Assembly: GCF_016863615.1 (NCBI RefSeq)
Contig: NZ_BOPF01000034.1
Span: 1 to 64,000, forward strand
DNA length: 64,000 bases
DNA from: Virgisporangium aliadipatigenens
GTDB taxonomy: Bacteria > Actinomycetota > Actinomycetes > Mycobacteriales > Micromonosporaceae
Reading direction: 5' to 3'
Under the pieces are notes generated by a model. That model was not told the DNA's origin. It made no database searches and saw nothing but the letters and a program-made list of their open reading frames with translations. How positions within the stretch are numbered: the stretch's first letter is position 1; every line of letters begins with the position of its first letter. A program made the position numbers and the translations under genes. Positions 57,095 through 64,000 of this stretch are shown here, in pieces.

Positions 57095-59364
57095 GGCGCT
57101 GGTTCACCGAACTGTCGCTCGGCGTGCGGCTGAGCGTGGCGGGCGGGCGTTCGAGCGTGGCGCGGCTCGCGATGATCTCCGTGGGCGTGGGGCTCGGTGT
57201 GGCGATGCTGCTGTTCGCGGCGACGGTGCCGGCCGTGGTGTCGGCCCGCGACGCGCGGATCGGCGCCCGCGCCGTGGACCGTTCCCTGGACCTGCCGCGC
57301 GGCGAGGACACCGTCCTGCTCATGGACGTGAAGTCGGAGTTCCGCGGGCGGCAGATCGACGGCTATCTCGTGCAGGCGGAAGGGGCCCGCAGCCCGCTGC
57401 CGCCCGGCGTGACGCGGCGGCTCGCCCCCGGCGAGATGGTGGCCTCGCCCGCCATGAAGCGGCTGCTCGACTCCGAGGAGGGGGCGCTGCTGCGCGGCCG
57501 GTGGGGCGAGCGGGTGGTGGGCACGATCGGCGCGGCCGGGCTGGGCGGGCCGGGGGAGCTGTACTTCTACCAGGGTTCCGACCGGCTCACGGAGGAGTCC
57601 GGCTACCGGGTGCGGGCGTTCGGCGACGCGGAGGTGGCGCAGGGCGTTCCGCCGGTGCTGCTGCTGCTCGGTGTCGTGGGCCTCGTGGTGCTCCTGTTGC
57701 CCGTGCTGATCTTCGTGACGACCGCGGTGCGCTTCGGCAGCGAGTCGCGCGACCGGCAGCTCGCCGCGCTGCGCCTGGTCGGCTCCGACGCCGTCATGAC
57801 GCGCCGGATCGCCGCCGGGGAGACCCTCGTCGGCGCCGTGCTCGGACTGCTCACCGGTGGGCTGTTCTTCCTCGGCCTCGGCGCGCTGGCCGGCCGCGCC
57901 GTCCCCGAACGCTTCAGCTTCTACCCGGCCGACTTCCGGCCGGTGCCGCTGCTGGCGCTGCTCGTGATCGTGCTCGTTCCGGTGTCGGCGGTGCTCGTGA
58001 CGCAGTCCGCGCTGCGGCGGGTGGTCGTCGAGCCGCTCGGCGTGGTGCGCCGCAGCGGCGACCGGCGGCGGCGCCTCTGGTGGCGGCTGATCCTCCCGGT
58101 GGCCGGCCTCGCCCTGCTGTATCCGCTGCACGAGGGGCTCGACCAGCGGGCGGAGGGCTTCGAGTACCAGGTCATGGCCGGGGTGGCGCTGCTGCTCGTC
58201 GGGGTGGCGCTGCTGCTGCCCTGGTTGGTGGAGGCGACCGTGCACCGGCTCGGCGGCGGCGGGGTCGCCTGGGAGCTTGCCGTGCGGCGGCTGCAGCTCG
58301 ACAGCGGCACCGCCGTGCGGGCCGTCTCCGGCATCGCCGTCTCGGTCGCCGGGGTGATCGCCCTGCAGGGGCTGCTCGTGGCGGTTCAGGCGCAGTACAC
58401 GCGGGAGACCGGGCACGTGACCGACAGGTATCAGGCCGTCGCGGCGCTGCGCCTCGCCGACCTCGACCCGGCCGGGCCCGCGATGGCGCGCCTGAAGAGC
58501 ACCCCGGGCGTCGAGGCCGTCGGGACGGCGGCGTGGCTGCGCGCGGTCGACCCGCAGGGCGGCAGCATGACCCTGCGGGTCGGGGAGTGCGGCGTGCTGC
58601 GCCAGTTCGGGAAGGTCGCCGAGTGCGCGGACGGCGACGTCTTCGTGGTCACCGGTCAGTACGCGCCGGCGGTCGCGGCCGGCACGACGTTCGGCCTCGC
58701 GGAGTCGTTCTACGAGGAGCCGACGCAGGAGTGGACGCTGCCCGGCGGCGTGCGCCCCGTCCCGCCCGTGGACGACATGCTGCAGGCCGGCGGGATCATC
58801 CTCGCGACGCCCGGTGCGGTGCGTGGCGTCAGCACGCCGCTGCCGGCCGACGTCTTCGTCGCGCTCGATCCCGGTGACACCGACGCGATGGAGCGCCTCC
58901 GCAACGTCGTCGCCGCCGTCGACCCGTCGGCCTACGTGCGGCCGGTCGAGCTGCGCACCGTCGAGGCCGTCCTGGTGACCATGCGGCAGGGGCTGCTCGT
59001 CGGGGCCACGGCGCTGCTGCTGCTCATCGGCGCGAGCATGCTCGTCAACGTCGTCGAGCAGTTGCGCGAGCGGCGGCGGCTGCTGGCGGTGCTGGTGGCG
59101 TTCGGGACGCGGCGGGGGACGCTGACCGGGTCGGTGCTGTACCAGGTGGCGATCCCGGTGCTGCTCGGGCTGGTGCTGGCCGTCGCGACGGGCACCGGGC
59201 TCGGCGCGGTGCTGCAGTCCGCCGCCAACGCGCCGGTGCGGTTCGACTGGTCCGGGATCGGTGCCACGTCGGGTGCGGCGGCGCTGGTCGTTCTTCTGAC
59301 GACGGTTGCCACCATGCCGCTGCTGTGGCGGCTCACGAAACCCGGAGGACTGCGCAGTGAATAG
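57091..59364 (+). CDS. FtsX-type ABC permease
   Basis: 757-aa permease. An N-terminal helix (about 22-48) is followed by an exported domain (about 50-185), helices at about 190-215, 255-285 and 290-320 and further helices at about 345-410. A second exported region (about 440-620) and three C-terminal FtsX helices end it (AVLVAFGTRRGTLTGSVLYQ lies in the coupling region). It works with the ATPase encoded immediately upstream. The GTG start is in the ATPase stop codon. An 8-nt overlap links it to the next gene. Confidence 0.92.
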   Translation: MRRWFTELSLGVRLSVAGGRSSVARLAMISVGVGLGVAMLLFAATVPAVVSARDARIGARAVDRSLDLPRGEDTVLLMDVKSEFRGRQIDGYLVQAEGARSPLPPGVTRRLAPGEMVASPAMKRLLDSEEGALLRGRWGERVVGTIGAAGLGGPGELYFYQGSDRLTEESGYRVRAFGDAEVAQGVPPVLLLLGVVGLVVLLLPVLIFVTTAVRFGSESRDRQLAALRLVGSDAVMTRRIAAGETLVGAVLGLLTGGLFFLGLGALAGRAVPERFSFYPADFRPVPLLALLVIVLVPVSAVLVTQSALRRVVVEPLGVVRRSGDRRRRLWWRLILPVAGLALLYPLHEGLDQRAEGFEYQVMAGVALLLVGVALLLPWLVEATVHRLGGGGVAWELAVRRLQLDSGTAVRAVSGIAVSVAGVIALQGLLVAVQAQYTRETGHVTDRYQAVAALRLADLDPAGPAMARLKSTPGVEAVGTAAWLRAVDPQGGSMTLRVGECGVLRQFGKVAECADGDVFVVTGQYAPAVAAGTTFGLAESFYEEPTQEWTLPGGVRPVPPVDDMLQAGGIILATPGAVRGVSTPLPADVFVALDPGDTDAMERLRNVVAAVDPSAYVRPVELRTVEAVLVTMRQGLLVGATALLLLIGASMLVNVVEQLRERRRLLAVLVAFGTRRGTLTGSVLYQVAIPVLLGLVLAVATGTGLGAVLQSAANAPVRFDWSGIGATSGAAALVVLLTTVATMPLLWRLTKPGGLRSE

Positions 59365-59812
59365 ATCGACGAAGGTTTCCGCCGGCCTGCTCGCCGTTCA
59401 GGCGGCACTCGCCCTGGTCGGCGTCGCGCTCGCCGTCCGGTTCGGGGACGTCGTCAGCCCGACCGCTTTCGACGGCAACGCGCTCGCCAAGCAGTTCGCG
59501 GGCGGGCCGATCCACCCGAGCGCGATCGGGGTCGGCGTGGCGGTGCTGGTGTCGGCGGGGTTCCTGACGCTGGCCGTGCTGGTGGTGCGCGGCAGCCGCC
59601 GGGGGCGCACCCTCGCCCGGATCGCCTGCGGGCTGGGCCTGCTCGCGTTCGTCGGTGGCGGCGTGCTCCTCACGTCGCCCACCCACGTGGCGGGCACGGC
59701 GCCCGGGTGGTACACGGAGTACGGCGGCTTCGCCGCCGCGCTGGCGCTCCTCTGCTACATCGGCACCATCGCGCTGCTCTCCCTGCGGCATTCCTCAAGC
59801 CGCCCCACCTAG
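59357..59812 (+). CDS. four-helix membrane protein of the PadR-ABC operon
   Basis: 151-aa integral membrane protein with four hydrophobic helices (for example GLLAVQAALALVGVALAVRF and GVGVAVLVSAGFLTLAVLVV). The family is unknown. GTG 59357 overlaps the permease stop by 8 nt, so it belongs to the exporter operon. It may be an accessory subunit or an immunity-like factor. Confidence 0.75.
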   Translation: MNRSTKVSAGLLAVQAALALVGVALAVRFGDVVSPTAFDGNALAKQFAGGPIHPSAIGVGVAVLVSAGFLTLAVLVVRGSRRGRTLARIACGLGLLAFVGGGVLLTSPTHVAGTAPGWYTEYGGFAAALALLCYIGTIALLSLRHSSSRPT

Positions 59813-59845
59813 GTGCCGATATGACCGGGTGATGACCGGAGGCGG

Positions 59846-61747
59846 GTGAGGCGGGACGAGGTGCGCGACGGCATGAGGGATCGTCTGTTCGCGGTCCTCT
59901 CGCCGTTCGTCGGCGGCGACTACTACGGTGCGATCATCGCCGGCGTCAACGCGGCCGCGGCCGCGCACGGCGACCGGGTGATGGCCGTCCAGACGCTCGA
60001 CCCCGGCTCGCACAGCGCCGACGGCAGCGGCGTACCGGACTTCCGCCGGCCGGTGGCGTGGCAGCGGGTCGCCGGGCTCATCATCCTGCCGGGCGCCGTC
60101 GACGAGGACTACGCGATCGCGGCCCGCCGCGCGGGCAAACCCGTGGTGACGGTGGGCTGCGACGACGTCGGCGACTGCTCCTCGGTCCTCGCCGACAACC
60201 GTTCCGGGGTGCGGGAGGCCGTGGCGCACCTGGTCGCGCACGGGCACGAACGGATCGCGTTCGCCGGCAACCTCGACCCCTTCGACGTGCGCGAACGCCA
60301 CGAGGGCTACCGCGAGGGCCTGATCGAGCACGGCATCGCGCCCCGCGCCGACCTGCTCTTCGCCGCGCCCGACAACCACGAGGAGGGCGGCGAGGAGGTC
60401 GCCGACCGGCTGCTCGCCGCCGGTATGCCGGCGACCGCGATCGTGCTCGGCACCGACCGCAACGCCATCGGCCTGATGCGCCGACTCGCCTCGGCCGGCT
60501 GCCACCTCCCCAACGAGCTGGCCGTGGTCGGCTTCGACGACATCGCCGACGGCATGTACCTGCACCCGTCGCTGTCCACGGTGCGGCAGCCGCTGGACCG
60601 GATCGGCGCCGCCGCGTACGGGCTGATCGCCGACCTCGTCGACAGCCCGGACGCGCCGCCGGAGGTGCGGCACGTGCCGACGGTGTTCGTGCAGCGCGAC
60701 TCGTGCGGCTGCCCGTCGAGCGGCCTGCCGGTGTCGGAGGAGCACACCCGTGCGCTCTTCGCCGACGTGGTCTACCTCCAGACCACCCTGAACATCCAGT
60801 ACGAACTCGGCAAGGAACTGCTCGGCTCGCACGCCCGCGCCCCGCGCACGCTGTTGTGGCTGCGCCGCACCCCGGCGGTCGGCGGGTGCCTCGGCCTGTG
60901 GGCGTCCGAGCCGGACGAGGCGCACTTCCGGCCCGACCCGGCGATGGAGATCGTCGGCGAGTTCCGCACGGACGGCGCGCCGACGCCGTCGGTCGGCACG
61001 ACGGTGCCGGTGAGCCGGTTCCCGCCGCCGGCGTTGTTCGCGCTCGCCGACGCCACCGTGGGGGACGTGGTGTTCGTGGTGCCGGTGAAGACGGAGTACC
61101 GCGACTGGGGGCTGCTGGCCGCGGTCGGCCGGATCCAGGCGAGCACGCCGCCGGGCCGGGAGATGATGAACCAGTCCGGTGCGCTGCTCGCGGCGGCGCT
61201 CGACCACGACGCGATGGTGCACGCGCTGCACGCGACGCAGGAGAGCCTGCGCAACGCGGCCCTGCACGACCACCTGACCGGCCTGCCCAACCGGGTGCTG
61301 CTCGCCGATCGGATGCGGCAGGCCGCGCTGCGGGCCGCCCGGCAGCCGGATCACCGGTTCGCGGTGCTGCTGCTCGACCTCGACGGGTTCAAGGGGGTGA
61401 ACGACTCGCTCGGGCACGCGGCCGGCGATCAGCTGCTGGTGCAGGTGACGCGCCGGCTGACCGGCCTGCTGCGCGAGTCCGACACAGTGGCACGGCTGGG
61501 CGGCGACGAGTTCGTGGTCCTGCTGAACGGCGTCACCGATCCGGACGCGCCGCAGCTGGTGTCCCGGACGATCCGTTCGGCGCTGGTTGCCCCGTACGTC
61601 ATCGACGGGAACACCGTCGAGATCGGGGTGAGCATCGGTGTGGCGCTGTCGACGGACGGCTCGTCGGACCCGGATCACCTGTTGCGGGTGGCCGACGCCG
61701 AGATGTACCGGGTGAAGTCCGCCCGTCCGGCCATCGGCCGGCTTTAG
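59846..61747 (+). CDS. LacI-type sugar-sensor fused to GGDEF diguanylate cyclase
   Basis: 633-aa cytosolic protein. Residues about 12-290 are a periplasmic-binding-protein-like LacI sensor (LFAVLSPFVGGDYYGAII, AVVGFDDIADGMYLHPSLST), but the DNA-binding helix-turn-helix is absent. A middle region (about 300-440) leads to a C-terminal GGDEF domain with active GGDEF at 552-556 and an inhibitory RxxD site (R543-D546) five residues before it. It should make c-di-GMP in response to a small sugar-like ligand. The start is uncertain: GTG 59846, GTG 59861 or ATG 59873. It lies 33 bp after the exporter operon and before the ROK regulator. Confidence 0.9.
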   Translation: MRRDEVRDGMRDRLFAVLSPFVGGDYYGAIIAGVNAAAAAHGDRVMAVQTLDPGSHSADGSGVPDFRRPVAWQRVAGLIILPGAVDEDYAIAARRAGKPVVTVGCDDVGDCSSVLADNRSGVREAVAHLVAHGHERIAFAGNLDPFDVRERHEGYREGLIEHGIAPRADLLFAAPDNHEEGGEEVADRLLAAGMPATAIVLGTDRNAIGLMRRLASAGCHLPNELAVVGFDDIADGMYLHPSLSTVRQPLDRIGAAAYGLIADLVDSPDAPPEVRHVPTVFVQRDSCGCPSSGLPVSEEHTRALFADVVYLQTTLNIQYELGKELLGSHARAPRTLLWLRRTPAVGGCLGLWASEPDEAHFRPDPAMEIVGEFRTDGAPTPSVGTTVPVSRFPPPALFALADATVGDVVFVVPVKTEYRDWGLLAAVGRIQASTPPGREMMNQSGALLAAALDHDAMVHALHATQESLRNAALHDHLTGLPNRVLLADRMRQAALRAARQPDHRFAVLLLDLDGFKGVNDSLGHAAGDQLLVQVTRRLTGLLRESDTVARLGGDEFVVLLNGVTDPDAPQLVSRTIRSALVAPYVIDGNTVEIGVSIGVALSTDGSSDPDHLLRVADAEMYRVKSARPAIGRL

Positions 61748-61781
61748 GCCGGGCGGCTATAGACCCAGTACAAAGTCGTCT

Positions 61782-61801
61782 GCTTATCATAAGCGTTGAC
61801 A
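61782..61801 (+). promoter_or_regulatory. ROK promoter -35 and adjacent palindrome
   Basis: GCTTAT-C-ATAAGC (61782-61794) is an AT-rich palindrome that stands immediately before a consensus TTGACA -35 (61796-61801). No good -10 is visible at the normal distance. It is a plausible autoregulatory ROK operator. Confidence 0.45.
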
Positions 61802-61845
61802 AATGTGGGTCCCGAAACCCGCCCAGCTCTAGCCCCAGAGGCACG

Positions 61846-63072
61846 GTGATCCAGATCGCCAAGCGGACGTCCCGCGACATCCGGGTGGCCAACCGCTTCG
61901 AGGTGCTCCGGCACATCATCGCGGAGTCCACCGTCTCCCGGCAGGAGATCGCGGGCGAGACCGGGCTCAGCCTGGCCACCGTCTCCAACCTGGTGGGGGA
62001 GCTGCTGGAGGCCGGCCTGCTGGTCGAGGTCGGCTTCGAGGACTCGGGCGGCGGCCGGCCGCGCGGCCTCATCTCCGTCGACCCCGCCGGCGGTGTGCTG
62101 GTGGGCGCGGACGTCGCCGAGACCTACGTGCACGTCGAGGTGTTCGACGCGGCACTGTCGGTCGTGGCGACCGTCGAGGAGGAGCTGCACCCCGAGGAGA
62201 ACAGGCCGGACCAGGTGGTGGCGCACATCGTCTCCGGCGTTCGGGCGGCGGTCGAGCGGGCCGGTGTCGCCCCGGAGCGCGTGCTCGGTGTCGGCGTCAG
62301 CGTGCCCGGGCAGGTCGACCGGGGCGGCGGCGTCTCCGTCTTCGCGCCCAACTGGGACTGGCACGACGTTCCGCTGCGCAGCCTGCTGACCGAACGGCTC
62401 GACCTGCCGCTGTACCTCGACAATCCGCTGCGCGCGGCCGTCGTCGCGGAGCTCTGGTTCGGCGCCGGGCGCGGGCGGGACGACGTCGTCGTGCTCAACC
62501 TGGGGACCGGCGTCGGCGCGGGGCTGGCGTTTCGCGGTTCGCTCTACCGGGGTGCCACCAACAGCGCCGGCGAGTGGGGGCACACCACGCTGGTCATCGA
62601 CGGCCGGCCGTGCCACTGCGGCAGCCGCGGCTGCGTGGAGACGTACGTCGGCGCGCCGGGCATCATGCGCAACCTGAGCGAGCTGGACCCGAGCAGCCCG
62701 ATGCTGCACCCCGACGACCAGACCGCCACGATCGAGGCCCTCGCGCGGGGCCACGAGGCGGGCGATCCGGTGGCGGCGAAGGTGATCGGCGAGACGGCCC
62801 GCTACCTGGGGGTTGCCGTGGCCGACATGATCAACGTCGCCAACCCCGAGGTCATCGTGCTCAGCAGCTGGGTGGCGGCCCGCCTCGGGGAGCCGCTGCT
62901 CGCGGAGGTGCGCGAGGTGGTCACCCGCCACGCGTTGCGCCGCCCGCTCGCGGCCACCGAGATCACGCTGTGCCGGCTGGCCGGCAATCCGGTGAGCCTC
63001 GGCGCGGCGACGTTCGCCCTGGAGGGATTCCTCGCCGCGATCGGCGGGTCTGCGCACCTTCGCATCCGATAG
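61846..63072 (+). CDS. ROK family transcriptional regulator
   Basis: 408-aa repressor. The N-terminal winged helix (about 20-80) has AESTVSRQEIAGETGLSLAT and VSNLVGELLEAGLL. The ROK domain (about 85-400) has the glycine-rich VLGVGVSVPGQVDRGGGV, NLGTGVGAGLAFRGSLYRG and the zinc cluster CHCGSRGC at 256-263. The usual NDAN catalytic region reads D192-N193-P194-L-R, so the kinase Asp is replaced and the protein should bind but not phosphorylate sugar. The start is GTG 61846. It converges with a GH42 gene across a good intrinsic terminator. Confidence 0.92.
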   Translation: MIQIAKRTSRDIRVANRFEVLRHIIAESTVSRQEIAGETGLSLATVSNLVGELLEAGLLVEVGFEDSGGGRPRGLISVDPAGGVLVGADVAETYVHVEVFDAALSVVATVEEELHPEENRPDQVVAHIVSGVRAAVERAGVAPERVLGVGVSVPGQVDRGGGVSVFAPNWDWHDVPLRSLLTERLDLPLYLDNPLRAAVVAELWFGAGRGRDDVVVLNLGTGVGAGLAFRGSLYRGATNSAGEWGHTTLVIDGRPCHCGSRGCVETYVGAPGIMRNLSELDPSSPMLHPDDQTATIEALARGHEAGDPVAAKVIGETARYLGVAVADMINVANPEVIVLSSWVAARLGEPLLAEVREVVTRHALRRPLAATEITLCRLAGNPVSLGAATFALEGFLAAIGGSAHLRIR

Positions 63073-63074
63073 CT

Positions 63075-63113
63075 CATCGGGCCCGTGTTGGGTGGCACGG
63101 GCCCGATGTTTTT
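63075..63113 (+). terminator. intrinsic terminator of ROK gene
   Basis: Perfect 13-bp arms CATCGGGCCCGTG and CACGGGCCCGATG with an 8-nt loop are followed by a run of five T. This is the most canonical terminator in the window. It also lies beyond the GH42 stop and may work in both directions. Confidence 0.85.
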
Positions 63114-63182
63114 CGATGGTCTGTTTCCCGGGCCGTCGGGGGCATGGCCCCTTCGGGGCTACGCTTCCACGTCCGCGTGCGG

Positions 63183-64000
63183 TCACGGCGCCTCCGGCGG
63201 CCGGATTCCTCCGCCGCGCAGGATCAGCATCTCCCCGGGGGGCACCGTCACGCCGTCCACCGCAGCCGGTTCGGGTCCGTCGTTGGCCAGGAACAGGTAC
63301 TCGCGCCCGTCGGCGTGCCGTCGCCGCACGGCCTCCACACCCGCCGGCACCTCGGCGGCCGGCGCCACTCCCGCGGCAGCGGCGACGGTGCGCAGCAGCG
63401 GGGTGATGTCCACGGGGTGCGTGGTGAGGTAGTAGGCGTTGCCGCGCCTGGTCAGGGCGGGGCCGCCGACCAGCGGTCCGTCCACATAGGACAGCAGCGT
63501 CTCGGTGTCGGGGGCGACGGTCGCCAGTTCGGTCCAGATGCGGCCGCGGGTGCCGTCCGACAGGGCCACCGTCTCCCCGGTACGCAGCGGGAAGTGCTCC
63601 TGCACCCGCACGCCGAGCAGGTCCCGCCACGCGCCGGGGTAGCCGCCGAGGCGGACGTGGTCGCGTTCGTCGACGACGCCGCTGAACGGTCCGACGAGCA
63701 CGGTCCCGCCACCGTCCACATAGGACCCCAGGTTCTTCGCGCCGGCGTCGTCGACCAGGTACAGCGCGGGCACCAGCACCGCCCGGTACCGCGACAGGTC
63801 GCCGGCGGGAGGCGCGAAGTCGGCGGTGATCCCCAAAGCACGCAGCGCCGCGTGCCACTGCTCCGTCAGCGCGACCGGGTCCAGGTCCACGCTCGGCTGG
63901 CACTCGTGCGACTGCGCCCAGACGCTCGACCAGTCCAGCAGGATCGCCACGTCGGCGACGACCTCGCTGCCGGCGACGTCCGCGAGGTCGACCAGTTCCG
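63183..64000 (-). CDS. beta-galactosidase, GH42 (C-terminal part, cut by window edge)
   Basis: The frame enters from the right edge and ends at 63183. About 272 residues are visible, covering the trimerisation (A4 beta-galactosidase) domain and the C-terminal beta domain: EVVADVAILLDWSSVWAQS, YRAVLVPALYLVDDAGAKNL, GPFSGVVDERDHVRLGGYPG and the closing VTVPPGEMLILRGGGIRPP. The catalytic TIM barrel with its two glutamates lies outside the window. The apparent GTG start at 63950 is internal. The enzyme removes terminal beta-galactose from plant-derived oligosaccharides and is probably cytosolic. It faces the ROK repressor, a likely regulator. Confidence 0.9.
   Translation of the reverse strand, partial: ELVDLADVAGSEVVADVAILLDWSSVWAQSHECQPSVDLDPVALTEQWHAALRALGITADFAPPAGDLSRYRAVLVPALYLVDDAGAKNLGSYVDGGGTVLVGPFSGVVDERDHVRLGGYPGAWRDLLGVRVQEHFPLRTGETVALSDGTRGRIWTELATVAPDTETLLSYVDGPLVGGPALTRRGNAYYLTTHPVDITPLLRTVAAAAGVAPAAEVPAGVEAVRRRHADGREYLFLANDGPEPAAVDGVTVPPGEMLILRGGGIRPPEAP

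Noticed and set aside
35820-59812. Lantibiotic or biosynthetic gene cluster around the ABC operons
   Set aside because: No precursor peptide, NRPS, PKS, terpene or lanthipeptide enzyme is present near either transporter.
60058-61845. N-terminal part of a 1004-codon frame leading into the ROK gene
   Set aside because: Before 61846 this frame is a +1 shadow of the GGDEF protein; ROK homology starts at the GTG at 61846.
1-64000. tRNA, rRNA, CRISPR, transposon, integrase or prophage genes
   Set aside because: Looked for on both strands by motif and by protein content; nothing supportable was found.

Overview
The window is 64 kb of very GC-rich, gene-dense DNA from a filamentous actinobacterium. 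Many GTG starts, ATGA/GTGA stop-start overlaps, ECF sigma factors of the SigE type, SARP/BTAD and LuxR-type large regulators, a DUF6879/DUF5753 XRE cluster and secreted plant-polymer hydrolases all point that way. The family is most likely Micromonosporaceae (Actinoplanes-like), but that placement is an inference from gene style and not from a marker gene. I see no rRNA, tRNA, CRISPR array, transposase, integrase or phage gene, so this looks like a stable accessory-rich chromosomal region.

Layout. 0.1-6 kb: a HEAT-like repeat protein, a SigE-type sigma factor with a membrane-anchored BNR-repeat partner, a membrane-anchored SARP regulator and a secreted orphan. 6-14 kb: a CGNR regulator facing a DinB-MalY fusion enzyme across two phased operators, an aldo/keto reductase/TetR pair, a Gal80-like oxidoreductase, a P-loop kinase, and a membrane protein/GntR/GPP34 operon. 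14-26 kb: GH16 glucanase, NDH-2-like flavoprotein, XRE regulator, a REC-PAS-GAF histidine kinase, a DHFR-like reductase, a large LuxR regulator, a membrane-anchored multicopper oxidase and a LamG protein. 26-35 kb: a second sigma/membrane-partner module, alkaline phosphatase, a small leaderless gene under an SOS box, a DUF899 protein, a STAND-TPR regulator, pectate lyase and a flippase-like membrane protein. 35-43 kb: a four-gene ABC exporter operon with two ATPases and two large FtsX-type permeases. 43-51 kb: a CE15 glucuronoyl esterase with CBM2, an APH-like kinase, the DUF6879/XRE cluster with a chimeric neighbour, an MmyB-like regulator/SDR pair and a secreted orphan. 51-60 kb: a MalT-like regulator with a C-terminal BTAD domain downstream of SelO, then a PadR-ABC-FtsX operon. 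60-64 kb: a LacI-sensor/GGDEF diguanylate cyclase, a ROK repressor and the 3' part of a GH42 beta-galactosidase.

Functionally the clearest theme is plant cell-wall use: GH16, PL1, CE15-CBM2 and GH42, with ROK and LacI-type sensors. The first three carry related AGCGCT-centred LacI-type operators, and for GH16 and PL1 these sit at the same place relative to the promoter. A second theme is local regulation: most enzymes sit next to a divergent or overlapping regulator, and several genes appear leaderless (-10 box followed by 5-7 nt and the start codon).

The best candidates for new biology are the DinB-aminotransferase fusion with its GTTACC-N9-GGTAAC operators, the SOS-boxed leaderless 84-aa protein, the chimeric TetR-remnant ORF beside the DUF6879 cluster, the Gal80-like protein and the GntR/GPP34 operon.
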